DNA from: Mycteria americana
Lineage: Eukaryota; Chordata; Aves; Ciconiiformes; Ciconiidae
DNA: 64,000 nt
Assembly (NCBI RefSeq): GCF_035582795.1
Contig: NC_134369.1
Span: 59,830,001 to 59,894,000 of the forward strand
Reading direction: 5' to 3'
Made by a program: the position numbers and the translations under genes. Below are positions 11,401 through 24,500 of the stretch, piece after piece (position 1 is the first letter of the stretch; the number at the start of each line of letters is the position of its first letter). Under the pieces are notes generated by a model. The model saw only the letters and a program-made list of their open reading frames with translations, made no database searches and was not told the DNA's origin.

Positions 11401-12790
11401 TCAAGTTTTATCCTGCTGTCTTTCGTTCCTATGGTAGGATGATTACCACTAAAAAAAAAGAAAAAGTTGGAAACTTCTATGCTGTGTAAGAAAAATCTTG
11501 TGGAGCTCTCTATTTCTGGATGATAAGTGAACCTACCCTGCTTTCATCTAGTAGCCTGCTGTCAAGTAAGCAGGTTTGAACAGGCTTGGGTTTATTAGTA
11601 CATACAGTGCAGCATGTGTCTGTCTGTGTTTCTAGGACAGAACCCCAGTTTAAGTAAAGTTCAAGGTTATACCCAAGGCAGAACCATGTGGATAGTTTGC
11701 AAAGAACCACTAGCCTCCAGCAGCTCCCAAAAACTGCTGGGTTTGCTCAAAACAATAGCCAAACTACGGGCATACTGCTGTCTCCTGGCTCAAGCAGGAG
11801 CTGCGGCTTCTTTGCCAGGATGTTTCCCATATCACAGGGGTTTCCCACATTAATGCACCTACATGCCAGTGTCTGCAGGGGTGGCTGCAGGAGCTCCTAC
11901 TGCCCCAGGCCACATCTGAATCAGAACCCCACCTATGTCCTCTGCTTTAACCCCTCTTGCGGTCTCCCCAGAAAAGTTTCTTATCCCTTTTCCCTGACAT
12001 CCAGAGCAGTTTTGGGAAAAGACCAAGCAGGCCTGAGGGTCTGAGATAAAGATGCAAGGGTCAGCACGACTCTGGCCTCCCCCAGGAGTGGGAATCTGGA
12101 CCCACCCCAGGACTTTGGTGGCTCTCCTGCAGCACCCACCACCTGCCTCCACCATCCCACTCACAATGCGGCCATCGGCAGCACATCAGCCCCCCATCCC
12201 CGAGGGCAGAGGGACCAGGAATTTCCCAGGGGTCCTCTCCTTCGGTGCCAGCACGCCTGTAAATGTCCCTTCCTCCGAGAGCATTGTTTCCCCATTCAGA
12301 GCTCCCATTTCCAGCCCATCCCGCTCTGCTCATCTGTCTGAGGGCCGCCCTCACGCCCACATCTCACACTCTCAACTACCCACTGTCAGAAGAAACTACT
12401 GACATAGAGAAGACTAACCAAAGACAAATTGCCAACTAATGGCTTGCTCCCGTTCAAAACAAAACAGAGCAACAGAGCGCAGGAGCAGAGGGCTTTTGTC
12501 TTGGCTAACTGGGATCACACACTCAGCATTTGCACCATTTGCAGCCAGCCCCATCTCCTTACCTTTCCTATGGCACCTCTGCAACAAGGGCTGGAAACAG
12601 GTCGTTCTCTGCACCAGCAAAGCCAGACTGTGAATGGAGAACGGTGAAGTTTCCCCAGTGCAAACCTCTTCCCCTGGCTTCAGTACAAGCATGTAGCTCT
12701 TGCTAACGATGAGCCTTTGCTGGCCACAGCCTTTGGTAGGACCAAAATCAGGGTTTCATTTACTCCCACGTCCTAGGATTTCTCTTTAGT
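8400..12790. other. Intergenic DNA
   Basis: Mixed composition. AT-rich blocks at 9.03-9.24 and 10.14-10.64 kb could be conserved elements. A more G+C-rich stretch at 11.8-12.4 kb gives overlapping open frames up to 118 codons on both strands, without coding character. No gene is supported. Confidence 0.55.
9521..9553 (+). repeat. Perfect 11-bp tandem repeat, three copies
   Basis: The unit AGCCAGAAGGG is repeated three times without a mismatch. The perfect identity suggests a recent slippage event. Confidence 0.9.
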
Positions 12791-15519
12791 TTGTCCATAA
12801 TTTCATGTAGGCATTAAGCTTTTTTTGCTATATATATCTCCAGTAGAAATCCGTTCAACCAGAATTCCCTTAATAAAGGTTAAAAGATTTGCAGTGAAGA
12901 AATGTCAAAATACACTAGCTTATAATTGCCCTCAAATATGCAGTTTTATATATTTACTTCATGGAGAGGAACCTTGGCATATATTTAATTAAAGAAATGG
13001 AGCCTGCAGGAGGTCTTGGAATGGAGCTCATTGTATTTTGGTTTGGGGTGAATTTTACAATCTACTCTATAGTTTCATTAATCTCCCCGAGCATGAACAA
13101 ACTCCAGCTATTTCTGTAGAAAATGGGAAGGAAATAAAACTTAGAAGCCTTTGGAAGTGGTCTTAAACATAGCAGGAGAAATTACAGTATTTAATGTCAG
13201 AATCTAGACAATTATTACAGAATAAATGGCTGCGTGCAAGAGAAATAAACTTTGAACCAAGACTGCTAATTGATACTTCAACAAAGGAGACATTTTTATG
13301 AAATAGAAATTCTGAAACAGACTCTTAGCACTTTTGCCAATTAACCAACAATAAAGGTTACAATCGGCACCAGGAAAGCCTACAATATGATTCCTGTTGA
13401 CATCATCTTTTCTGATTAAAGCTAGAAAGGTTAACCTGAAGACCTGAAGAAAAGGAACCCAAGAGGTGAAGCTCTAGTGAGCTTCCTAACACCAGCTACT
13501 GGATCCAGGAAAGAGTGCAGAAATATGTCACTTAAAAGGTTAGTTGGTGGATGATATACAGTCATAGCTCAGCACCGCAGAAAATGGTGCCACGCCAATC
13601 AGAAGGTGACAAGGCTTGTGGACCGCCTTTGGCAAGAGGTCGAAAACCTGATCTTGGGATGCAAGTAAAAACGGGAAATGCACGCATGTGATGCTATGTG
13701 TGCCAGGACCGGGGACATCAGCATGTGGGCAGCACCACTGTGAACTTTGAATCTGAAGACGTGTCACATCGTCAGTGAAAATTACCCTCCCTCCTTCTGA
13801 AGGGAGAGTTTTAAGACCTCAGTGAGGCCAGCAAGGGATGGGCCTGGGGTATTTATGGGGGAATCTGTGACAGGAGCATGCTGCTATAACCTTTGTCTTG
13901 GCTAAGCAAAAAGGGGGGCTCTGTCCTGAATTAAGACTAACACCTTCCTCGTCCTCTGTCTTCTTCCTGAAATTCCAGGGCTAGAGGAAGAGTGACCAGA
14001 GTGGTGGAAACAGTGAAATAAAATGTTACAAAATGTGACTAATTCTGTTTGTCAAGTAGGCTCAGGTGTCAGAGAGTTGCAGGTCTAAAAACCAAACCAA
14101 CCCTGTTATTTTTCACTGCTTTACTCCTCCTCGCTTCTACTTTTTCTCATAGGAAAGATAGTGGAGGTTAAAATGTGTGGGAATGAGGGTATTTTCCACT
14201 GAAGTAAATTTAATTTAAGTGTAAGAAGGGAGAATATAAATTTCCATGGCAAAGCAAAGAATTTGAGAAACATCCCATACAAAACCAACTTGTTCATTAA
14301 GAAGAAAAAAACTTCAAGAAATTTATATCTTTCCCTGGCTGGTAATTGAAAAACTTTTTGATCTATAAAACCAGAGTCAGGTACCAGTAGGAGTACAAGC
14401 ATTATATCTCACCAGTTCCCTTCAAGTCCCATACACATGGCAGAAAGTATAAAGTAGGCTGAGTTTAACAGCACAAAGACCTTAAACATACAATTTTAGC
14501 CAAAGGGAACTCCTTACAGAAGATCTGAGACAAAGAGCTCTGTGTCATAGGATCACAAGGCTTGATTAATTGTGTGCATGCTTCAGCCAGAAGTACTGCT
14601 TTCCTCACTGTTCAACATGCTCATAGTTGAGGTAAGAGGAGATTTCACACCAAAAGAGGAAAACCACGCTGTTGTAATACCTAACTTCCACCTACCCCGG
14701 TGCATACTGGAATCCTCAGCCCTGGGTTAGAGACTCAGGCATCCCAGGGTGCCAGGTCTGGCGTAGGGGACAGAGTAAATCTGATACCTCAGGATGGGAT
14801 TAGAGGAGCTGGAGAGGAGAAAACGAAGCTGCCCAAGCTGACGGATAAGAAATATCTACAAGAGTCCTTGTGGTGTGAAGTATTTAGCGGTGAGGCAATT
14901 AAGCAGAGGCAGTTACACAGCTACCGCTGGGAGAGAAGGTGGCACCTATCTCCTTTGGGAGTCCTGGCTGTAAATCCTTTCCTGGAGATAACAAAAATAC
15001 TAAAACCCAACTAACAGTCATCTCCCCCATATTTTTCCCTTAGCCACATAAGAGGTAGGAAATCTGCTTTCAAGTATTCCTCCTCTCCTCGCCCACACAC
15101 CTGATTAGAAAGCAGAGATTTGAACCTTGGGCTCCCATTGAGGAGAGTGGCCTCACCACCACCCTCTAAGATATTTGGGAACAGGACTTTCTTAATACCT
15201 TCTGCTGAATCTGATCTACTTTGCCATAGCTAATTAAATACCTGCATTCAATTATAAACCAAACCTGACTCTCCCACTTTTCTCTGTAAGGCCAAAGGAT
15301 GAGGATATTCCCCCAGGATGTGAGAGACACAAGTTTAAATCACTGCTCCAGAGGAGATGGGCTCAGATGGCTATGAATTTTGAAAGGACTGGTTCCCAGA
15401 ACACCCTAAGGCATTTCCCACTGCACTAAGCGTGTTCAGAGCGTGTCAGGAGGTGATCCCGTGTGCTTTCCTGCATCACTGTAGTACCAGCTATATACAG
15501 AGCATACCTCGCAGGTGCT

Positions 15520-15612
15520 CATGTTGCTAGTTCTTAACATCTCTGGGGATACAGACTCCATGACCTCCCCAAGCAATCCACTCCAGTGCTCCCCTTGGGG
15601 CAGCTTTGAGCA
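15520..15612 (-). mobile_element. CR1-like fragment (antisense)
   Basis: Read on the minus strand, this gives GGAGCACTGGAGTGGATTGC, then TTGGGGAGGTCATGGAGTCT and a CCCAGAGATGTT segment. It follows the conserved CR1 stretch in which an element reads GTTGCCCAGAGAGGTTGTGGAGTCTCC. The match is imperfect and short. Confidence 0.45.
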
Positions 15613-16414
15613 AGGCGATCTCAGTGACACCTGAACACCGGGCATAAATACCCTTTGTACAACTAACTTCTGGCTCAGTCCAAGGTACCCCATTTTCAGA
15701 GGTGGCTGTTACCTATTGATGCTCTCGGTGGATGTCTGATGGGTCACATACCTGCCCAGTAAATCTAGCTGGAGCATTGCTCCTCCTCCTGGATCACTGC
15801 AACAGTGAGGGTGCCTGTGCTCATTGCTCCACAATAAGTAACAGCACTGGAGAAACATTTTGCCAAGGATAGGAAAGACTGGCTGTTCCTCCACCTACTT
15901 TCAGTAGCAAGGGGAAGTATTAGAGTCCTCTTAAAGAGGAGAAAATGCATGGACATGAAAATAGGGTGGGAGGATGAAACCTGTCTGCATCAGGCATCCT
16001 CCTCCCTCCGGTACTACAGATGCCCTATCAAGAGGAAAAGGTTACGTAATGAAAGGAGTCTGCCTACAAAGCCTGCTGCTACAAGAGTTTGCCAAGAAAA
16101 GAGACTAGAGAGAGAGTGCCTTACAACAGCCTTAAAGCAAGACATTGCAAGCTAGAACCTCAAAGCAGGATCTCTGACTAATAACCTAGAAGGGATTAAA
16201 AGGATAGAAAGACCAATGAATCAACCAAAAAAGCACATAACGGGGCATCTCTGGAGATTCTCACTCATTAATGTTACTGCTATTGCAAATAATAATACTG
16301 TTTATTTTCAGTTACTGTAGAGTGTGGAGGCCTGAGTGACTGGGGCTGGTTGTATTTGGAATTCAACGAGCAAGGAGAAAATTTGAATCTAACAGGATGA
16401 TGAACAAATTATCA

Positions 16415-16439
16415 CACCGAACTTCTCCGGTGTTCGGTG
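16415..16439. repeat. Perfect 8-bp inverted repeat
   Basis: CACCGAAC (16,415-16,422) and GTTCGGTG (16,432-16,439), loop of nine bases. It contains CpGs in a CpG-poor area. Arms of this length are expected several times by chance in 64 kb. Confidence 0.6.
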
Positions 16440-17024
16440 CCATCTCCTTAGGCCCATCTAACAATGAATACTGTGTGACTCATATGACTGATATGGCTCT
16501 GACTCATGTAATAAATATGATTGATATGACCAATGAACAAAGAGAAGTAGTGTTGCTGCCCACTACCTCCATGTTGTCCAGGTAGTTTTGTCTTGCTCTG
16601 TTTTTGTTTCAATTCTGTTATTCTTGCAGCCAGGACCTGGATATGCATTGGCACGAAGGAAGGAAAATTGAGGTGTTTAAATACTTAGCTGCCTGGTGAA
16701 CCATGAAATAAAATACTCAGTCCTGGTTTGATTCAAATTTTGGTTAACAGTTTGAGACTGCCAGAGACAGATGCCAGTAAGACTATTACCGTTCCCAAAA
16801 GTGGGCAACTTCCGATACTTCACTGATACTTCGGAACCGTTCATCGTTTGTACACACATGTATTAAGTATACATTGTTGTCTTCCCTTGAGCATTGTGAT
16901 TCACAGGCTGATGGCATCAAGGGACCCTCAGTGAGATGAGGGCCCAGGTGGGTCAGGGGGCACCGGTGCACTTGCTCTGTCTGTCTGAAAGAAAAGCTAG
17001 GAGCTAGAAAGCCCTGTGCGCCCT

Positions 17025-17155
17025 TTTTACACACAGAGAGCTGAGGTACAAGCGAACAGACTTATTCAAGATGCCACAGGCAATCTATGGTGGGGCTGGG
17101 AACCAAATCCAGAGTTCCTGTATCCTATCCAGTGTCTTAACCTCAAAAGCGTCCT
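17025..17155 (+). mobile_element. MIR-type SINE remnant
   Basis: GAGAGCTGAGGTACAAGCGA, CAAGATGCCACAGGCAATCT, GGGGCTGGGAACCAAATCCA then GAGTTCCTGTATCC and CAGTGTCTTAACC follow, in order, the second half of the MIR consensus, including the end that normally reads GTGCTTAACCA. Confidence 0.65.
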
Positions 17156-18577
17156 TTCTCACTAATCAGGTATATCAGACGAGTCATCAGACACCTATAT
17201 GTATATCTGCTTACCCTCAGATTTGTATACCTCTGTGGTCCTGAAAACTAGTTTGTTCTCTCCTGGCTCGCCCACAGAGGTTTGATAAGGTGGTAAAACC
17301 AGCTTAAAGACTTCCTTTGTTCTGATGACAGGCGCTGCAAATAGCAACTCTGTCCAAGCCTCTGACCTTGGTCGTGAGGTCCTGAGAGATGAAACAGCTG
17401 TCAGATGGGCTAAATCCATATGGAAACTTCCTCTCGGTTTGTGCCATGTTAGGTGTCTGTTGGAGTATCGGTGGCTGGACGTGTCGTCCTAATGAAGGCA
17501 GTGTAAGCAAACCACTGAAAGAGGCTCATCAGCAGTTCTCCAAAACTACCTTACCTGTAGACAGAAGGTAGGAAGGACAGGGTCTGCTAGATAGAAAGTG
17601 CACAGGTCTCAAAGAGAAGCCAAACAGTCTGGAAGCTGCCAGAAATCACTGCCAACGTCTGCAGCTGAGGATCTTGTTACCTTACCCTCAGTAAACCTAC
17701 CAGATTAGAGAAGAACAGACTCAAGAACCATATGAAAACTCCAGGTGAATTCATTAGCCATGGCTCCATTACTTAGTCAATCTTCATGAGCAGAAGATCT
17801 GTCTTTCCATTTCCTTTGAGAGCAGGTGCTGCAGACCTTGTCTCTAGGCGCAATCGAAGTCTGCTGTGTTGAAAAGAAAGTTGACAGAGGTAGCAATAGG
17901 CATGACAGGAGCATATGAGACTCCTTAAGCTAATCATTAAAGCCCAGGATCAAGAAAGCAAGTGCTTACATGTGCCTCTGACAGTCTTGTCAAGCCAAGA
18001 GAAAGAGAGGAGATGGGGGATGAACTTCTGAAAAAGTAACAGCTGAAAAGTGAGGCTGGTGTGATAAGATGGCAATTCCCAAAAAAGGTGATTCAGACAG
18101 TAATATATGCTGGTATTAGCTAAAAACATGAAAAGTGCATAAGGAAAATGTTGTGAACTGGCAAACCTTATGGAATTTAAGAAGAAATCAACAGTTTTGA
18201 GAGATTAGCCTATTATCACCAGAAAAACACTTTTACTCTGACTGGAAAAATAAACAGGGGGTAAAGTTTTAGAACTGCTGTAGCTGGTGGCAAAACTTCT
18301 ATAGACCTTAGTGGCACCAAGACTTCATCTCAGGAGCCTTGCCGTAGGAAAAGAAAACACCACTATGTTGACCAACTGAGTGTCTTGAGTGGGGAGAATC
18401 CGAGCTTTTCAGCTTTTCCGCTCTTCCCACCACCCATGGATTTTCTGAGCTCCCCATAATACCAGCGTCATTCCCAAAGACTAGTATAGCACGTGGGTAC
18501 ATCTGCACTGCACATTATAGTGCTAAGTGGGTTAGCTCTAAAAGAACTAGCTTGAGGAGGAGAAGCAATCCAGACTT

Positions 18578-18605
18578 ATTAGCATGGTGCTCTACCCATG
18601 CTAAT
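18578..18605. repeat. Perfect 10-bp inverted repeat, 8-base loop
   Basis: ATTAGCATGG (18,578-18,587), loop TGCTCTAC, then CCATGCTAAT (18,596-18,605). It may be part of a decayed DNA-transposon-like segment, but no terminal inverted repeats could be matched. Confidence 0.75.
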
Positions 18606-19059
18606 TTATTGTACTAATGTAGCTATACCACTTCTAGGTATCCCTGAACAACACAGTGTTGTGAGATCCGGATCTGCCAAGAACCCAGATGTGTCAGTAG
18701 GTTGAATGAGGAAGGTCTGAGACTAACAGGTTGGTTGGTAATGTGAGGTACACCGAAGGAGGCTATTACTTTGTGCTGCTTTAATGCCTTCTAATTTTTT
18801 TAATTAAAGCTCGGTTACAATATCCCGTAGGGAAAAATCCCTTGCTGGCAAAAAGATTAGGCCAAAAAACCTCACAAGCTCTTTTCTGGCATTAACGTCT
18901 TTACTCTAAGTAGCAGTCCAGCCCAAACTTGTAGGAGAATAAAGCTACCACACTCCTACCGCAAAGACTGTTGTTCTTTGCCAGTAATTGCTGTTTTTCC
19001 ATATACAAGGACCAGATCATCTACTTTCATTCAAAATGACTTCTTTTAGATTAAGGAAA

Positions 19060-20420
19060 AACAACAGCGCGAAGAGCGGGGTGGGGGGGAAATTAAAATA
19101 AAATGCCAGGTCTCCAAGAGAGATCAGCGCGCGTTCGCTTCCACGACAGGCTGGAGCAGGCAAGAGGAAAATGGCTGCTGCCTCTGCACACACGCAGAAT
19201 TTCTTTGAAATTCCACATGTTGCTGGCAGGCTTAAATGTTTCCTTTATTACAGCGGCCTTTCAGGGCTCCCAGTAATTTGGCTGAGCTGATATCAAGCCT
19301 CGCAAATGGCTTGATAAGCCCAGTAAGGTAAAGCAAAGTCCAGTAAGGCCGCAATCGGATGTGTCTTTGTACTTGGGATCAAGACAGGCGCCCAGCTACA
19401 TAAAGCTTTGGCTCGAGAAGAGCAGCGACGCTGATGCCGCCGGTGCTGTCTCCACGAGCGCCCTCTGATATGGTTGGGTCTGAACTTCCCCACCTGCCCG
19501 TGTCCACGCACTATCTCATGTTGCACACTGAGAGAGTAAATCACGTGCGGAAGAAAAGAAGCATCTTGTTAATTCTGTGTTTGTACCGTCTCAGTGGTGG
19601 GCTACGGTCGGATCCTATTGATGTTACTGTAACACAGCACTAATAACAACAAACCAGAGAAATAATGCAATCGTGGTACAACTTTTACTGGAGTTAGTCC
19701 GGGGGCGAGCTGGCCCTGGTGAAGGCAGCGGGGCAGGGCTGCCGGCAGCTGCCTGCTTGCCTTGCCGGAGGGGGACGGCAGCGCCACGAGAAAGCGATTG
19801 ATCTGCGGGGCTCGACACAAGAGCGACAACCTGATTTATGGTTATGTAGCTGCATTAGATAAAGGAGCTGTGGCCTTTTCCTTTCAGCATAGGTGTGGTC
19901 ATCACTTAATTATCTCCAAGAAGGTGGAAAGCATTAAAACCTCAGGAAACTCTTGCGAGTGTGAGAGTAAGAGTATAAGTGTTAGGCAGCTAAAATTACC
20001 TGCTAAGAATTAATTTTACTTTCTCTGAGGCTCTGCTCTTGCTTCCACCCCACACGCACGTATGCTCTGGCACGCACAGACAAATACATGCATGCAAATA
20101 CTAAACAAATACATTCACCTTGAGAGCGTTATTGACTATTCGATATGGTCGGATTGCTTAAGTTAAAAACTCTCCAAAGAAAAGAGTTTGCAGATTTCTG
20201 TCAGCCAGAGATCTATTACTCATGCTCAACCATCTGGTATTTAATGAGAATATGACAAGCTGATTGTTATTTTTTTTTCACATGGCAAATTGAAAAATGC
20301 GACTTTTTGATCTGTATTTTAATTACACCCCCTCTGATCTCTCTCCCTTGCACTTTCTTAGTAATATGAATTTGGAGAGTAAACACACTCTGACTTTCCC
20401 TATTAGCCCTGCCTCTCGAA
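19060..20420. promoter_or_regulatory. Candidate conserved regulatory cluster
   Basis: A long non-coding block mixes scattered CpGs with AT-rich homeodomain words. From about 19,200 to 19,580 there is CCAGTAATTTGGCTGAGCTG, a repeated CCAGTAAGG, GATATCAAGCC and CACGTGCGG. From 19,830 to 20,020 there is TGATTTATGG, a RUNX-like TGTGGT and CACTTAATTATC. There is no simple repeat, retroposon or long open frame. The texture is that of vertebrate conserved non-coding DNA; this is an eye judgement. Confidence 0.4.
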
Positions 20421-20829
20421 TGGCTAAAAAAAATTTCATTTCTTTACATTTCTCTGATTCACTTGTAATCTGCGGAGGTTTAAAGAAAACTCTTTTCTTC
20501 CCAGCTGAAGAGCCAGGGAAGGGCTTCTGATGAGAGCTGAGACTGCTTGGCTCTGCCACCACCCTTGGTCCACCGCAGCTCCCTGGCACCCTGCTTTTTC
20601 CATGTCACTGCAGCTCCCATGAAGTGGAGTTATTTCGTGTTACATTTCATGTTACAGGCGTTGCTATTATCAAATAGGCTCATAGTTTTGCTCGAATGCT
20701 GGAAAAATAATTTAAAAAACCCCGACAAACCACTGTTGTCACAAAAAGAGGAGAAGATGTTACAAGCCCTAGAAATTGGGATTTTTATCAGACTGACCCT
20801 GCTCAGTTCATGACAGGCTGCTGCCTGCT

Positions 20830-21060
20830 TAGTTGGGCCTCATGCCTATAGCTGCAGCTAAATCAGACTATATATGAAAGCATGACTTTAAAGGGACCGG
20901 ACCCAATCACATGACACATTTTTGTCCAAGTTCCACTATCATGTGACAATCTACAGTAGATTTATGAAATTAAGCACAGATGGCTACTTTGTTTTTGTTC
21001 TTTGAACTGACAGCTGCTGGTGTAAAAATAAATTAAATTAAATTTCATATAAGTCAGACT
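20830..21060. promoter_or_regulatory. Candidate conserved AT-rich element
   Basis: About 230 bases contain two CATGTGA/ATCACATGA-type E-box words (TCACATGACA near 20,907 and ATCATGTGAC near 20,938), a TGACAGCTGCTGG segment (MEIS-like TGACAG plus an E-box CAGCTG), and an ATTAAATTAAATTTCAT tail. No coding frame. Confidence 0.3.
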
Positions 21061-21066
21061 TTGAGA

Positions 21067-21127
21067 TTTTTTTTTTTTTTTTGTTAAATAATCTTTAAGG
21101 TGTCCCCCCCCCCGCACACACACACAT
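21067..21127 (+). repeat. T16, C10 and short (CA) runs
   Basis: A run of 16 T (21,067-21,082), then 10 C (21,104-21,113), then a (CA)n stretch to about 21,125. These simple runs sit together at the edge of a conserved-looking AT-rich block. Confidence 0.85.
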
Positions 21128-21129
21128 AC

Positions 21130-23730
21130 ATTTTAATGTTTTACTGGTTCTCGCCTCTCACCCCACGCTCCTGGCAAACCCCCAGGAGCCTTCCCCAGCA
21201 GCCCTGGCAGTGACCTCCCTCCTCATCTGGGCACACACCTCCCAAGAGACACAGGACATCCAGCCCCCATCCCCAAACAGACACCAAATGACAGTGGGGA
21301 CAACCTGTGCCAAGCCTGGCCAGCGGGCATAGCTGAAGCAGGGCCATTTAAAGCCACTTTCCATCAGGAAACCCAGCTAAAAGAAGGGAAAACCCCATGA
21401 ATTCTCTCCACCCTGCAAGCCTGCGGGAGAGTATTCCTAAACCCTTAGGAACTGTCAGCTCTGAAAGGCTGCATCTGCCAACAAAAGTGGGAGGATTGTT
21501 ATTAACCGAGCTGCTAATAATCCAATATATAGGGAAAAACGAAGGAAGCCACTTCTAGGTAAGGAAAGTAATGGCAGGTGCATAAAAGAGAACGAGCCGA
21601 CTTTTTAAGAAAACAATGTTTCAGGATTAGCCAAAGGGTTCTCCTGTATTCACAAATCTCCATGGAGCACTTTAAAGTCTTCTGTGTTTGTATCACTTAA
21701 AGTGCTGCTATTTTAGGTCAGTGTAAATAAGTCATGTGTGCCGTCAGCCTTGTACAAGTGCTTTCTGCTGCTTAATAATACATGTGCTTGTCCATTATAG
21801 GGGCTACACGGGTACGTGTTGGGATCTAGAGGCAGTCATGCAAAGATCCTGTCTTTGGCATGGCTGCTTAATGCTTTGAGTGAGGACATAGGGTATATAC
21901 TTGTGATGACCTAGAGCAGGGCAGAGGCTAAACCTAGCTCTGATCACAGTGCCCAATAAATAATTCATAAGAAACCATCCCATGGTATCACTGCATTCCT
22001 CCCCAGCTATGCCAGCAATCCAGCACTATCACCTTTTATTTTATTTATACAGATATCAGGGTTTGAGGTAGCAGGGGGTTAATTGACCACATCAGAATTC
22101 TGCCATTTCAATTGCATTTCAGCAGTTTGCTCGGATTTAGTGGGTGTTTGGGAAGTATAATGTCTCAGGTTCCCTCACAGAGGTGCTTGGCAGAAATGAT
22201 GCTGTTCAGATGCAGCATCCTACAGGAGACAGCAAGCAGAGCACCTCGGGCCTGACATTCCCTTTGAATACACGTAGATACTGAGCTCCAGCCTCAGCTG
22301 TGGTTTGGGCATCCAACAGATTCCCACTCCTGTGAAAGCTGTTCGGATGATTGGCCTCAAGTGGGAGCAGGACACTCTGAAGCTGAGATCCACACTGACC
22401 TGATATCCGCAGCTCCTCTATTGTTCATTCCCTTTTGTGTCTCCGCTCTCTCTGGGTCTCTTTTTCCATTTATATAATGGATTCATCAGTATGGGGACTC
22501 TCATTATGTGCTTATCCAGAAATTAGCACAAGAGGGTCCTGTTCTTGTGGCTCTCGAGGCAGGACAGCAGCAAACACAATTAGTTTCACTAAGGGTCTAA
22601 ATTGCCCAATAGTGTCATGCAGTAGTCTGAATACAGGACAGGGAGCGTGAACTTCCTAGATCTCAATCAATTCATCATTTTGCAAAGTTACAGTGAAATG
22701 TAGATGTGATGGTGAAAAAGTAGGGCTGTCCATGATGCATAATTACTGAGTTAGTGCTGAAAAAGCACTTGGGTGTTGGGAACCATGAAGTCCTGTTAGG
22801 AAGCCACTGTGCCACATTTTCTTCAATCCATCTGCATGTTGCTGCATCCAACCAGGTTGCCGTCACCATGAATTAGATGTGGGTTCTCATATTCTGAGCC
22901 AGTTGCTTTACCTTGGAGTTTCTGGGGAGAAAATGGGTTGGAGTGCCCATTTTTCCTGATGGGCATCTGCAAGAGTTAATCAGCGGACATTTGTAAAGGA
23001 TTTTGTCTTGTGCTCCTGTGATTTTGCTCCCTGAGAAGTCAATTCAGATTTGCCACTCCTCCAACAGAAGGAAAATTAAACCAATAAAAGAGCAAACTAT
23101 CGTATTGGAAAAGCCAAATCTCTGAGTCTGACTTGCTGGGAGGGAGATGCCAAAATACCTTTACAAATCTGCGCCTCAGTACCAGTGTCAGGTTTGCAAG
23201 GTGCAAATGCTGTGCTTCTGAGAAAAAAATGAAGAGGGTTTTGCTAGCAAAAGGCTTGCCCAATCACACCTCACAGATCTCCTCAGGCTACTGAAACTGA
23301 GCACAATGCCTGTGAAATTAATAGCTGAAGAGTAATTTGGTAAAAGAAAATGGTGAAAAGAAAAAAATAAATTTAGCTTAAAATGGTCCTTTTCTTTCCC
23401 CTTCAAATGTTACAGATCTGATTTCTTTGACAGAAAAATAAGTATGTGCGTGCGTCTATACGGTGAGTTTTAAGGAGAGGTTTAGAAACAAGATTTTTAA
23501 CAGAAAACAAAGGCACGTCGGTTAATAAGCATGCATTAATGTTGAAAAAGCCCTGTAATAGTGTTTCTTGTGCATATGTGGGAGTGAGGGACTGTAAGAA
23601 CAAGTGGTGGCTGGTTGCCTGGGTTTATCAAAGCCCAGTAGGGCAGGATCACCTCTTTGTCTTTGCTGTGCTCAGAGTCATCAATCCCTCCTGTTCCTTC
23701 CAGAGCTGTGAAAATGTCAAGGGAGAAACT
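21130..23730. other. Intergenic DNA, no supported feature
   Basis: The stretch starts with a short G+C-rich piece at 21.14-21.36 kb and then becomes ordinary AT-moderate spacer. Open frames are all under 110 codons and unlike known proteins. Confidence 0.55.
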
Positions 23731-23734
23731 CCTC

Positions 23735-24500
23735 CTCCTCCTCCAACAAACCCGAAGCGCTGTGCAAGCCCCAGCTCCGGGCGAGCGCCCCCCGCGCCGC
23801 GCAGCTCCGCGGGGCCTGGGGGCCCGGCCGGCCGCGTCCCGCCGCGCTGCGGGCCGGGGCAACGGGCAGGGCTCCTGCTGACGGGGTCCCGCAGCCCGGC
23901 GGCTGCGCTGCCTGCAGGGCTGCCAGCCCTGCTCTGCGAAGCAAGTCGGGGCAGGCCTGGCCCGGCCGCCATGGGAAGCAGAGGGACTTGGTTGCCCCTG
24001 AGCAGGGGCTGGCCACGTTTCCCCGCTGGGGCCGTGAAACAGGGCATGCTGGGGCGCTGCGCAGGGCAGCGCCGGAGGCCGTTCTGCTTTATGGTTGAGC
24101 TCGCACCTGAAACCGCAGCTCCCAAACAGCCTCGAGCGAGCGCGCCCTCCTCCTCAGGGTTCCTGCCCCTTGCTCCCCTTCCCACCGCCTCATCCACGCA
24201 GTCGCGGACCCCGAAGTCTCCCCCTTTTTAACCAGGCAGCCCCCAACCTGCCTACCCTACCTCCCCAACCCCCGAACAAAACCCTGCTGGGGGGATGCGC
24301 TGCTGAAATCCAGCTCCCCGCGTTTCAGAGCACTGCTCCAGTGCTCACGGAGCCCCTGGGCTTACAAGCCACCTCAAATACAGCAGGAGGGAAATCCGCT
24401 GGGCAGCAGTGCCCCGTGGAGAGCTGCAGGTGACTGCCGCGGTCTGTCCGCAGAAAGGCACGGCCTGTTAGATGCTGCGGTGGGAGGCAAACGGGGCAGA
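23735..24500. promoter_or_regulatory. Intergenic CpG island
   Basis: CpG density is highest at 23,780-23,910 (GCGCCGCGCAGCTCCGCGG, GGCCGGCCGCGTCCCGCCGC) and again near 24,050-24,180 (GCGCTGCGCAGGGCAGCGCC, GAGCGAGCGCGCCC). It lies about 20 kb from the 3' end of SETD3 and matches no recognised exon. Open frames of 230 codons (plus, 23,539-24,231), 182 codons (minus, 23,649-24,197) and 220 codons (minus, 24,374-25,036) cross or adjoin it. All are of biased Pro/Ala/Arg/Ser/Leu composition. A promoter of a non-coding RNA or of an unrecognised gene is possible. Confidence 0.55.

Larger units (their letters stand above)
12790..19060. other. Intergenic DNA with scattered old retroposon scraps
   Basis: 12.8-13.4 kb is AT-rich and conserved-looking. 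A CR1-like scrap, a MIR remnant and two inverted repeats are listed separately. The remainder, including 17.2-18.5 kb, shows nothing I can name. Confidence 0.55.

Noticed and set aside
18490..18660. Possible DNA-transposon relic (GTACATCTGCACTGCAC, then GTTAGCTCTAAAAGAACTAG)
   Set aside because: The beginning resembles the ends of some reptile DNA elements, but I could not find the matching terminal inverted repeat or a target-site duplication.
23539..24231. 230-codon plus-strand open frame as a protein gene
   Set aside because: It starts in ordinary DNA and runs through a CpG island, where stop codons are rare. The minus strand is open over much of the same stretch, and the product is Pro/Ala/Gly/Arg/Ser-rich without any domain I recognise.
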